A DNA stretch of 64,000 bases from Microscillaceae bacterium. GTDB taxonomy: Bacteria; Bacteroidota; Bacteroidia; Cytophagales; Microscillaceae. Every line of letters starts with the position of its first letter. Within the stretch, counting starts at the first letter, position 1. The notes beneath the pieces are model-generated. The model ran no database searches. It was not told the DNA's origin and saw nothing but the letters and a program-made list of their open reading frames with translations. The stretch spans positions 55,938-119,937 of the forward strand of contig JAABSX010000007.1 of the NCBI GenBank assembly GCA_011390205.1, written 5' to 3'. A program made the position numbers and the translations under genes. Shown piece after piece: positions 27,720 to 35,495 of this stretch.

Positions 27720-27760
27720 CAGTTTTTTTGATGGATTTTACCCTAAACTCCCATAAATCT

Positions 27761-28645
27761 ATGATTACTTCCATGACTGGTTTCGGCAGTGTGCATTTTG
27801 AGAATGAGCAGCTCACTGCCTTGGTTGAGATTAAATCTCTCAATTCTAAATTTTTAGACATTAACTTCAGACTTCCTCGTAACTTCTCCGCAGAAAAAGA
27901 ACTTTTGCTCAGAAACCTCCTCAAAGACGAGCTACAAAGAGGGAAAATCTCTGTTACCTTAGACTATCAGCCCAAAGGAGCAGGACAAACCAGCAACCAA
28001 CTTAATTTTGAGGTGCTTCAGAGTTATTATAATAACTTGCTGGAGGCTGCCCAAAAACTAAGCGCAGATGAAAAAGACATCTTCAGAATCGCTACGATGA
28101 TGCCCGACGTGCTACAGCCCAAGCTCAGCAATGAAGAAGATAATCAAGAAAACTGGGAAATCCTCTTAGGTATATTCAAAGAAGGAATAGAAAAATGTAA
28201 ATCTTTCAGGGCAGATGAAGGCAGGGTATTGGGCGAAAGCTTTGAAGAAAATATATCTAAAATCAGGCAAAACCTAACAGAAATAGAAAAACAAGACCCA
28301 CAAAGAATAGAGCTTATCAAACAAAGGTTAGAAAACAGAATCAAAGACATAGGACAGAATGCCATGTTTGACCAAAACCGCTTTGAGCAAGAGATGATTT
28401 ATTTTATAGAAAAGCTAGACATTACCGAAGAAAAGGTAAGGCTTAAGAATCACTTAGATTACTTCTTAGATACCCTTCATAATCAAGAAGACGGAGGTAA
28501 AAAACTCAACTTTATCAGCCAAGAGATAGGTAGAGAGATTAATACCATTGGCTCTAAGGCAAGCGATGCTGCCATCCAGCGCTACGTGGTGGAGATGAAA
28601 GAAGAGTTAGATAAAATTAAAGAACAAGTCCTGAATATTTTATAA
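27761..28645 (+). CDS. YicC-family endoribonuclease-like protein
   Basis: The YicC family has been linked to RNA turnover and stationary-phase growth. The protein has 294 residues from the ATG at 27761, which yields the conserved start MITSMTGFG. Upstream in-frame starts (27728 TTG and 27731 ATG) would add residues not seen in the family. The N-terminal YicC domain (about 1-155) includes EIKSLNSKFLDINFRLP, and the C-terminal DUF1732-type domain ends with the conserved SQEIGREINTIGSKASDA. A strong terminator follows. Confidence 0.88.
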   Translation: MITSMTGFGSVHFENEQLTALVEIKSLNSKFLDINFRLPRNFSAEKELLLRNLLKDELQRGKISVTLDYQPKGAGQTSNQLNFEVLQSYYNNLLEAAQKLSADEKDIFRIATMMPDVLQPKLSNEEDNQENWEILLGIFKEGIEKCKSFRADEGRVLGESFEENISKIRQNLTEIEKQDPQRIELIKQRLENRIKDIGQNAMFDQNRFEQEMIYFIEKLDITEEKVRLKNHLDYFLDTLHNQEDGGKKLNFISQEIGREINTIGSKASDAAIQRYVVEMKEELDKIKEQVLNIL

Positions 28646-28652
28646 ATTAAGG

Positions 28653-28693
28653 CAGAGGTATCGGGGATAAAAACCTCGATACCTCTGTATTTT
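28653..28693 (+). terminator. Terminator after the yicC-like gene
   Basis: A perfect 11-bp stem, CAGAGGTATCG (28653-28663) with CGATACCTCTG (28677-28687), is followed by TATTTTA. Confidence 0.8.
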
Positions 28694-28821
28694 ACTTGAG
28701 TGCAGTACTTGTTCTTATATAGCTTATACTATTTTAGCTTGTAACTAAAATTTGCTCCAGAATAGTGTAAACTAAATATGCTCAGATATTTAATAACCAA
28801 TCACTAATAATTAAGAACCAT

Positions 28822-30120
28822 TTATTCTGTAATTGCCTGATATACAGCTGTTTCAAATTTTTCGTAAAGTTCTTTGTGTGTAGTAGGGTAGATTTGTGTC
28901 ATCAGTACGGCTATGAGCTGCTCTTCAGGGTCTATCCAGAAAGTAGTATTAAATGCTCCTCCCCAGCCTAGCCTGCCTACTGAGCCTAGCTGCTTTAGGC
29001 TGCTCTCAGGAGTAGAGATAGAGAATCCTAGCCCAAATTTGGCACTGCCTCCCCACATGATTTTATCTCCGATATGGTTTTTGCCCATTAGTTCTATAGT
29101 TTTGGGGCTGAGGAGTACCTTGCCGTTTGCTTTGCCTTGATTGAGTATCATTTGGCAAAATTTGAGGTAATCTTCTGCAGTGCTGCTCAAACCGCTCCCG
29201 CCTGAAAAGTAAGTTTTTGCTCCTTCTACCGGAAACTGTGCCATCTCTGCTTGAGTGCCTTCACGGTAAAAATCTACAGTACCTTGTTTGCCTTCGTAAG
29301 CCATTCTCACCAAGCGTTTTGCGGCATTTTTAGGATAAAAAAAGCCTGTATCATTCATATCAAGAGGTATGAGAATTCTTTTTTTGATAAATTCATCTAA
29401 TTTTTCACCTGAGAGTACTTCTATGAGGTAGCCAAGCACGTCTGTATTTAGCCCATAGCTCCAGCCCTCCCCTGGCTCGTGTAGGAGGGGGAGTTTTGCC
29501 AGTTTTTTGATTTCTGTACTGATGTTCGTGTTTTCTCTGGTGGCAAGGTCAGGGATTCCTGCTTTGGCATAGATAGCCCCGATACGCCTTGCATCCATAA
29601 AACCATAACTAATGCCCGAAGTATGTGTGAGCAAATGCCTGATGGTGATGGCTTTTTTGGCAGGCTTGCTGCTATAAGTGCTGTCACGTGGATTAAATTC
29701 TTGTAAAATTACAGGATTTTCAAACTCAGGGATGTACTTAGAGACTGGCTCATCCAATAAAAATTTTCCTTCTTCGTAGAGCATCATAGCCGCTACAGAG
29801 ATGATGGGCTTGCTCATAGAAGCAATCCTAAAAAGGTCATCTTTTTCCATTTTACTGTCTTCTTTGATGCCATTGCTGCCGTAGGCTTCATGGTAGATGA
29901 TTTTGCCCTGCCTTGCGATGATGACCACAGCCCCTGGTATCCAGTCTTTGTCCAGATAGTCTTGCATCAATGCACCTACTCTAGTGAGCCTTTCACCAGA
30001 CATCCCTACGGATTCGGGGCTATCACTAGGCAGGCTTTTGAGGGTATTTTGAGCTTGAATAGGAAAGGTTGTTCCTAGGTAGGTCAATAGAATGAAGTAG
30101 ATAAGTACGTGTTTTTTCAT
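28822..30120 (-). CDS. Exported serine hydrolase of the beta-lactamase/class C family
   Basis: The 432-residue protein has a signal peptide (1-24, ending IQAQ) and the beta-lactamase-fold motifs SxxK (Ser101-M-S-Lys104) and YxN (Tyr222-G-L-Asn225), with the family stretch LLTHTSGISYG at about 163-173. Such proteins are usually esterases or D-Ala-D-Ala peptidases rather than true beta-lactamases; sequence alone cannot decide. It probably acts in the periplasm. It has its own -7 promoter element (30157-30164). A second, unrelated-looking member lies at 40929. Confidence 0.88.
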   Translation of the reverse strand: MKKHVLIYFILLTYLGTTFPIQAQNTLKSLPSDSPESVGMSGERLTRVGALMQDYLDKDWIPGAVVIIARQGKIIYHEAYGSNGIKEDSKMEKDDLFRIASMSKPIISVAAMMLYEEGKFLLDEPVSKYIPEFENPVILQEFNPRDSTYSSKPAKKAITIRHLLTHTSGISYGFMDARRIGAIYAKAGIPDLATRENTNISTEIKKLAKLPLLHEPGEGWSYGLNTDVLGYLIEVLSGEKLDEFIKKRILIPLDMNDTGFFYPKNAAKRLVRMAYEGKQGTVDFYREGTQAEMAQFPVEGAKTYFSGGSGLSSTAEDYLKFCQMILNQGKANGKVLLSPKTIELMGKNHIGDKIMWGGSAKFGLGFSISTPESSLKQLGSVGRLGWGGAFNTTFWIDPEEQLIAVLMTQIYPTTHKELYEKFETAVYQAITE

Positions 30121-30156
30121 AATTGTACGGTTTATGGAGATTGAGAATTATTTTTT

Positions 30157-30164
30157 CAAAAGTA
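30157..30164 (-). promoter_or_regulatory. Bacteroidota -7 element upstream of the serine hydrolase gene
   Basis: On the minus strand this reads TACTTTTG, a full match to TAnnTTTG, 36 bp before the start codon. Confidence 0.45.
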
Positions 30165-30281
30165 GTTTATATTTCTTTAAAGATCTTGACTATCCAATGA
30201 ATCTTGGGGTTGTATATAGAAGCAGCAAAATATTGAAACTATAAAAAAAATTCACCTACAATACTTTTCACCAATTCATCA

Positions 30282-30932
30282 TTACTCTACACACCTCACA
30301 AAGGCATCTGCATACTGTGGGTGAGGCTCTATGTCTAGCACCTTAGCAAGCACCAGCAGCACAAGCGTGCGTGAGGCGACACGCCTCGGAATCTGTGCAA
30401 TGTTCGCAAATTCTTCTACGCTGATGTGCTTGTGTATCTCTAGGTATTTCATCAAGATATTTTCTTTTTCTCCGTATTTAAAGCGTACATCCTTGTTGCG
30501 TTGCCTTCCTTTAAGGATTTCACGCATTTCTCGGCTTGCTTTGATGCTCATATCACTCACACGCACATAAGCGATTCCTGCCTGAGTCTCGTTGCTGTCT
30601 TCAAGTACTCGGTGTATTTGCTTGCTTTTGGGGATGGTATAGACCAAGACCTGCCGCTCAGATTCAAGCGTAATACGCTCTAGGTTATAATCTATCACAG
30701 GGAAGGCATACTTTTGGAGGGCTTCTTGAAGGGCAAATTCCTCTTCGGAGGCAAATTTTACACCTTTTATATTTTTATCATCATCTACACCTATCAGGAG
30801 TATTCCTCCTTCGGTATTGGCAAATGCTACGGCTTCTCTGACGATTCTGATAGGATGCTTTGCTTTGAGTTTAAACTCTAAATGCTGTCCTTCTCCTTGG
30901 CGCACCATTTTTTTGAGTGTTGGGTAGTCCAT
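30282..30932 (-). CDS. AlbA_2 (Schlafen-like) putative nucleic-acid/ATP-binding protein
   Basis: The 216-residue protein, starting MDYPTLKKMVRQGEGQHLEFK, carries the AlbA_2/Schlafen-type domain in its first 130 residues: EGQHLEFKLKA, AFANTEGGILLIGVDDDKNIKG and a later YVRVSDMSI. A C-terminal helical part (about 140-216) looks like a winged-helix region (VEEFANIAQIPRRVASRTLVLLV). These proteins are often annotated as ATP-binding transcriptional regulators. The ATG at 30932 is preferred because the domain starts at once; the frame stays open to 30989. No adjacent target operon is obvious. Confidence 0.75.
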   Translation of the reverse strand: MDYPTLKKMVRQGEGQHLEFKLKAKHPIRIVREAVAFANTEGGILLIGVDDDKNIKGVKFASEEEFALQEALQKYAFPVIDYNLERITLESERQVLVYTIPKSKQIHRVLEDSNETQAGIAYVRVSDMSIKASREMREILKGRQRNKDVRFKYGEKENILMKYLEIHKHISVEEFANIAQIPRRVASRTLVLLVLAKVLDIEPHPQYADAFVRCVE

Positions 30933-31132
30933 TGTGTTCGGATTATTCAGTATCCAAATTACGTGTTTTTTTCTAATCCGAAAAATCATTTTATCTTTAT
31001 GCCCTTGTTATCCGCTATTTTCATTAAAATTAAGATGATATGGCAGCCCATAGCTCAAAAATAAAAACCTTGCATTAAACCTTTTTGCTTAGAGTGTATC
31101 TAAACCACAATGTATATCTTAGAATATAAACA

Positions 31133-31702
31133 ATGCGTGTAAATATTGTGGCTACAGTTCCTCTAGATGACCAAGAGATTTTACGACAATTTGCAAAGGG
31201 CTCTACCAAAAACAAGGCTTTTGAGGCATTGGTGCATCAATACCAAGAAAAAATCTATTGGCATATTCGCAAAATGGTCATAGACCATGAGGATGCCAAT
31301 GACCTGACTCAAGAGGTGTTTGTGAAAGTCTGGAAAAATCTCGATGGCTTCAAAGGAGATTCAAAACTCTATACTTGGATGTATAGAATTGCTACCAATG
31401 AATGTCTTACTTTTTTAAAAAAGAAAAGAAATAAGTTTTTTTTACCTATCCATGACGTGGGCCAAGAACTCAGCAAAAAACTAGATAATAGCCCGCATAT
31501 CTCAGGAGACGAAATACAAATGAAGTTACAAAAAGCACTCTTAAAACTTCCTGATAAACAGCGGCTGGTGTTTAATATGAAATACTATGATGACATGAAA
31601 TACGAAGAAATATCCAGCATACTCGGCACAAGTGTAGGGGCATTGAAGGCTTCATACCACTTGGCAGTCAAAAAAATAGAAGATTATCTAGCTAAAAACT
31701 GA
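31133..31702 (+). CDS. ECF-type RNA polymerase sigma factor
   Basis: The 189-residue sigma-70-family factor has region 2 (about 20-90; EALVHQYQEKIYWHIRKMV, then DLTQEVFVKVWKNL) and region 4 (about 130-185; LPDKQRLVFNMKYYDDMKYEEIS with helix-turn-helix). It has no region 1 or 3, as in ECF factors. It is the first gene of a tight operon: the putative anti-sigma gene begins 20 bp after its stop and the Spy-like gene follows 2 bp after that. The arrangement suggests control of an envelope-stress regulon. Confidence 0.93.
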   Translation: MRVNIVATVPLDDQEILRQFAKGSTKNKAFEALVHQYQEKIYWHIRKMVIDHEDANDLTQEVFVKVWKNLDGFKGDSKLYTWMYRIATNECLTFLKKKRNKFFLPIHDVGQELSKKLDNSPHISGDEIQMKLQKALLKLPDKQRLVFNMKYYDDMKYEEISSILGTSVGALKASYHLAVKKIEDYLAKN

Positions 31703-31722
31703 GAAAGTAAAGCACTGTAAAA

Positions 31723-32685
31723 ATGAAAAAACGCATTAACATACATACACTCAAAAAAACGCACGTTTTCAAAGTACCTGTTGCTTATTTTGAAGCACTT
31801 CCTCTAGATATTCAGCACAAAATAGCTTCACTCAATGAATTGTCTATTCATAACTTGCCCAAAGAACTCATCTTTAAAGTGCCTCAGGTTTATTTTGAAC
31901 ACCTACCAGCACAGATAAAAGAACGCCTAGGCACATGGCAAACATCACAAGACATAGCCCAAAGGCAGCACACTTTTGAGGTTCCTGTAGGTTTTTTTGC
32001 TGATTTATCAGATAAGATAGCTGCCCAAACTACAGAAAACAAAGCCTCAGCACTGGCAAAAATACCCAATCAAGTCTCTGTATTTCAGACACCTGCGGGC
32101 TATTTTGAGTGGCTGCCTGCCAAGATAAATGCTAAAATAAATCAAAAAGAGCAGCCTCGGTGGAGAAACGCTACACCTCAGTGGAGCTATGCGGCAGCCA
32201 TGGCACTATCTGTGCTGCTCTTTGGCTGGGGGTACTTTTCTTTTGATACCCAAGAGAGTCATTTGCCAAAAATTACTAAAATAAAGTCAGAAGAGAAACT
32301 CCATAAACCACTCATTCAAGAGAATGGCATTGCAGAGAACTTGGCAGAAATACAAGACAAAGACACTCAAGACCAAACACTGCCTACTGAAAACACTCCG
32401 AACCCGCAGGTAAAAAAAGAAACAAGGCAAGACAAAGGCAAAGAAAGTAGCAACAAAATGCAAATAAGCCAAAAAATAAACAAAATAAAGCCTGTAGATT
32501 TGATTGCTTATCTATCTACGGTTACGCTCACAGAATCAGTGCTGGTAGAAATGATGCTAGATGAAGAACTTGCCGAAACAGATGAAATTTTACTCGCAGT
32601 GGAGATAGATACTTCGGGAGACCCCTATGAACAATTTAGCGAAGCAGAATTAGAAGAACTAAATAAATTATTAAGAAAAAACTAA
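31723..32685 (+). CDS. Putative anti-sigma factor with four FxVPxxYFExLP repeats
   Basis: The 320-residue protein has one membrane helix (about 154-171). The N-terminal part, presumably cytoplasmic, contains four copies of a motif of the form F-K-V-P-x-x-Y-F-E-x-L-P-x-x-I, at residues 16-30, 51-65, 85-99 (degenerate: FFADL) and 121-135. The spacing is close to 35 residues. The part beyond the helix is Lys/Glu/Gln-rich, with an acidic C-terminus. Its position between an ECF sigma factor and a Spy-like protein suggests an anti-sigma or sensor role; that is inference, since no standard anti-sigma domain is visible. I recall the repeat motif from other Bacteroidota proteins in similar loci. Confidence 0.65.
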   Translation: MKKRINIHTLKKTHVFKVPVAYFEALPLDIQHKIASLNELSIHNLPKELIFKVPQVYFEHLPAQIKERLGTWQTSQDIAQRQHTFEVPVGFFADLSDKIAAQTTENKASALAKIPNQVSVFQTPAGYFEWLPAKINAKINQKEQPRWRNATPQWSYAAAMALSVLLFGWGYFSFDTQESHLPKITKIKSEEKLHKPLIQENGIAENLAEIQDKDTQDQTLPTENTPNPQVKKETRQDKGKESSNKMQISQKINKIKPVDLIAYLSTVTLTESVLVEMMLDEELAETDEILLAVEIDTSGDPYEQFSEAELEELNKLLRKN

Positions 32686-32687
32686 GT

Positions 32688-33179
32688 ATGAAAATCAATC
32701 TATTTTTATTCTCAGGCATATTTTTATGCATCCTCTCTCTCAATGTACTCGCACAAGAAGATATCAAAGACCGATTTGCCGAGAAGAGAGAAGAAATTAA
32801 TCAGATAAAAAAAGAATATATCGGGCAAAGAATTAACCTTGATACGACACAAGAAAATGCCTTCTGGGAAAAATATGACATTTATATCGAGAAAAAAATG
32901 AGGCTCAAGCAACAAATGGCAAGGACACGCAGACAAAATGACAACCTTACAATCAGTGACCAAGAACTCAACGAAAACATCGAAAAACTCTTCGTGCTAA
33001 ACCAAGAAGAACTTGACCTAGAAAAACAAAGCAAAAGCGAACTGCTCAAAATTATCAATATCAGACAGCTTGCCGAGCTCTACCGAAGTGAAAAAGAATT
33101 TATCAGAAAACTACTGCATACCCTCAGAGGAAGGGGAGCACATATGGAGAATGGAAATAATAGAAAAGAAGAAGAGTAA
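32688..33179 (+). CDS. Spy/CpxP-like periplasmic protein
   Basis: The 163-residue protein has a signal peptide (1-22, ending VLAQ) followed by an entirely helical, charged body (for example EKREEINQIKKEYIGQRINL and LNEKIEKLF-like helices). This layout, a periplasmic helical hairpin of about 100 residues, resembles Spy/CpxP-type chaperones that often accompany ECF sigma operons in Bacteroidota. The canonical LTxxQ motif is not clear. It starts 2 bp after the putative anti-sigma gene, so it is translationally coupled or nearly so. Confidence 0.6.
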   Translation: MKINLFLFSGIFLCILSLNVLAQEDIKDRFAEKREEINQIKKEYIGQRINLDTTQENAFWEKYDIYIEKKMRLKQQMARTRRQNDNLTISDQELNENIEKLFVLNQEELDLEKQSKSELLKIINIRQLAELYRSEKEFIRKLLHTLRGRGAHMENGNNRKEEE

Positions 33180-33200
33180 CAAGGCATCCGAAGAAAATTA

Positions 33201-33216
33201 TTGGTCATCTGACCAA
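33201..33216. repeat. Small hairpin after the ECF operon
   Basis: TTGGTC-ATCT-GACCAA forms a 6-bp stem with a 4-nt loop, 21 bp past the Spy-like gene. It lacks a T-tract, so termination is doubtful. Confidence 0.45.
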
Positions 33217-33247
33217 CACATAGAATCTTAAATATTACATATCCCAA

Positions 33248-33328
33248 AGGCTTGATTTGAACCCAGCACAGGTGTATTCTTAGGTGTATTCCTAAATATT
33301 TATACCCCAATAGCTACAAATCAAGCCT
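33248..33328. repeat. Long-armed inverted repeat enclosing a 12-bp tandem duplication
   Basis: The 12-bp arms AGGCTTGATTTG (33248-33259) and CAAATCAAGCCT (33317-33328) are perfectly complementary. Between them a 12-bp unit close to AGGTGTATTCTT is tandemly repeated (33270-33281 and 33282-33293, one mismatch). The structure sits in the non-coding gap 33180-33563 behind the ECF operon, where I see no gene. It could be a structured RNA, a mobile-element remnant or a regulatory site. Confidence 0.75.
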
Positions 33329-33563
33329 ATTTAATACTTCTCACAAACCAGCAAGCAATCTTTGCAGAAAACCCTCTGCTACTTAGGCTACGTAAATACA
33401 GCAGTATCTGAAAAAATACCAAATCCAAATAGTGCTGCTTAAAATCAGAGAAAAATCTTTTACAATATTTTTAAAGCAATGTGATTATTTTTAGATATTT
33501 TTCATTACTTTGAAGCCTAAATCATTCAAATGCTTACAAGCCCTTAAACAGATATTGATTTAT

Positions 33564-34118
33564 ATGCCACAGAATTATCGAGATAAGTTAAAAGAAATTA
33601 TGGGAGTGAAAGAGGCACTGATAGAATATCACGCTCCACTCTCACAAGAAAAAATATTGAAAATACTCCGAGATTTGGAAGAAAAAATGGACAGCTTTGG
33701 CGAAAAACTAAAAGTAACCCGAAAAGCATTCAATGTGGTTACCGAAAGCCTCCAAAATGTAGTCAGGTATTCTAGCAAAGAAATAGTGCAGAATGATACC
33801 TATCCCTTGTTTATCTTAGACAGGCAGTCTGATAAATACCAAATCGGCTCAGGAAATCTAGTGGATAAAACCAAAGTGGCAAAGGTAAAAGCAAAATTAG
33901 AAAATCTTAACTCCCTAGACTGGTATGGCGTGCAGCAAGCTTACAAAGAAGCTATCCGAAAAAATATGAAAAATGAAGATACCGACAGAGATAAAAACAG
34001 TGCAGGACTTGGATTTATAGAAATGGCCCGGAAATCTGAACAAAAACTAATCTATGACTTTATTAGCCATGATGCACAACACGATTACTTTCTGCTCGTG
34101 GTAGTAATTAATAAATAA
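33564..34118 (+). CDS. SiaB-like (DUF6272) protein kinase family protein
   Basis: The protein has about 184 residues from the ATG at 33564; the frame also opens at 33510 with a less typical extension. It resembles the SiaB family: a helical N-terminal part, an ALIEYHAPLSQ segment, and a C-terminal GHKL-type glycine-containing motif (SAGLGFIEMARKS). In Pseudomonas, SiaB is a kinase of the SiaC threonine switch that controls aggregation. No SiaC-, SiaA- or SiaD-like gene is beside it, so it is an orphan here. The rhodanese gene follows 117 bp downstream. Confidence 0.65.
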   Translation: MPQNYRDKLKEIMGVKEALIEYHAPLSQEKILKILRDLEEKMDSFGEKLKVTRKAFNVVTESLQNVVRYSSKEIVQNDTYPLFILDRQSDKYQIGSGNLVDKTKVAKVKAKLENLNSLDWYGVQQAYKEAIRKNMKNEDTDRDKNSAGLGFIEMARKSEQKLIYDFISHDAQHDYFLLVVVINK

Positions 34119-34235
34119 ATTGACCAAATAGTGAACTTTTTTTACCTCCGCAAACGTATCAATATATCAACATAAGTTGTTATGTATAAAAAATAATACT
34201 CTAGTTCAACACAATCAAATCAAAACATCCAAAAT

Positions 34236-34541
34236 ATGAGCTTCCAAAATATAGAAGTAGATGAGTTTAAAGTAAAAATGAAAGAGGAGAATACAGTCGT
34301 CTTAGATGTACGCACTACTCCCGAACTGGCAGAAGGGGCTGTGCCTGAAAGTAAGATGATTAACTTTATGGAGCCTGATTTTGCCGAAAAAATAGAAGCA
34401 CTTGACAAAGACAAGACCTACTTGGTGTATTGCCGTAGTGGCAACCGCAGTGCCCGTGCTTGTGAGCAAATGGCAGGCATGGGTTTTGCCAAACTCTACA
34501 ATCTCTTAGGAGGTATCCATGCTTGGAATGATGCTGACTAA
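34236..34541 (+). CDS. Single-domain rhodanese-like protein
   Basis: The 101-residue cytoplasmic protein consists of one rhodanese domain with the active-site loop CRSGNRS (Cys at about residue 66) and the conserved VLDVRTTPEL near the N-terminus. It may transfer sulfane sulfur, for example from thiosulfate or persulfides. It has no signal peptide. A bidirectional hairpin terminator lies downstream, shared with the convergent tsaB gene. Confidence 0.9.
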   Translation: MSFQNIEVDEFKVKMKEENTVVLDVRTTPELAEGAVPESKMINFMEPDFAEKIEALDKDKTYLVYCRSGNRSARACEQMAGMGFAKLYNLLGGIHAWNDAD

Positions 34542-34560
34542 ACTTTCTTTCTAAACAATA

Positions 34561-34598
34561 AAAAAACAGCCGTTTACGAGTTAAAAGGCTGTTTTTTT
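34561..34598. terminator. Bidirectional terminator between rhodanese and tsaB
   Basis: AAAACAGCC and GGCTGTTTT pair to form a GC-core stem with A and T runs on both sides, so it can terminate both converging genes. Confidence 0.85.
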
Positions 34599-34661
34599 TA
34601 TGTGATTTGTCCATATCTCCCTTTTCTGTCTGCACAACACAACAAAGACAGTTGCCAATGC

Positions 34662-35348
34662 TTATGCCTTGTTTATCTTTGTGTTGTTCACAAAATCTTT
34701 CAAATAAAAAGGCTCAAAATAGGCTAAATCTTCAAAGCTTTGTGTTTGGTATTTTTGATAAGCAAGTTCACCTACAGCACTTGCCTTTGGGTAGATATTT
34801 TCTAAAAAAAAGGCGTTTTTATTCTTTTCCAAAACAGCACGGCACTTGCCTGCCCCATCTCCAAAAAAGAGTACTTTCTTCTCTGTTAAAATATCTTCAA
34901 AAGAATATTCGTCTATGATTTTTGCCTGTGTAGGCTGTACCTCTGCCAAATCTGCCTGATAAACCGCACAATAGACTTCCATACGCCGAGCATCAAGCAT
35001 AGGGCATAAGAGCAAAGAAGGCTCATGCTGTAGCTGTGCTATTTGGTAGGCAAGGGCATCCAAAGTATTGACCGAAAGCAGCGGAATATCCAACGCAAAA
35101 CACAAACCCTTGGCAGTAGAAGTGCCTATCCGCAGGCCTGTATATGAGCCTGGCCCCTTAGAAACCACAATGCCCTTCAGCGCTGAAAGTGGGCATTGAG
35201 CCATAGCCAAGACCTGCTCTATCATAGGGTTGAGCATCACAGAGTGGCTCTGAGATTTGTATAAATTACTGTCTGCCAGCAATTTACCCTCATGGTGCAG
35301 GGTAACCGAGCAGACGGGAGTGGCAGTTTCTATGCTTAATATCATCAA
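34662..35348 (-). CDS. tsaB: tRNA threonylcarbamoyladenosine biosynthesis protein TsaB
   Basis: TsaB is the inactive TsaD-like partner that scaffolds the complex making t6A37 in ANN-decoding tRNAs. The 228-residue protein begins MMILSIETATPVCSVTL and contains VVSKGPGSYTGLRIG, the family signature. It starts at the first or second of two ATG codons (35348 or 35345). The C-terminal part is diverged, as is usual. It is not adjacent to tsaD or tsaE in this window. Confidence 0.93.
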   Translation of the reverse strand: MMILSIETATPVCSVTLHHEGKLLADSNLYKSQSHSVMLNPMIEQVLAMAQCPLSALKGIVVSKGPGSYTGLRIGTSTAKGLCFALDIPLLSVNTLDALAYQIAQLQHEPSLLLCPMLDARRMEVYCAVYQADLAEVQPTQAKIIDEYSFEDILTEKKVLFFGDGAGKCRAVLEKNKNAFFLENIYPKASAVGELAYQKYQTQSFEDLAYFEPFYLKDFVNNTKINKA

Positions 35349-35495
35349 ATATTTTTTTAAATTAAGGACAAAAAAGAAGAACCTTGATATGGGAGGTCTT
35401 TCAAAAATTGATTGTTCAAAAGTAAAAAAAGAGTCGTACTTTTACGTTAAATTAATCACAAAACTTCAAAAATGCCCTTTGGGCTACCAAAATAT

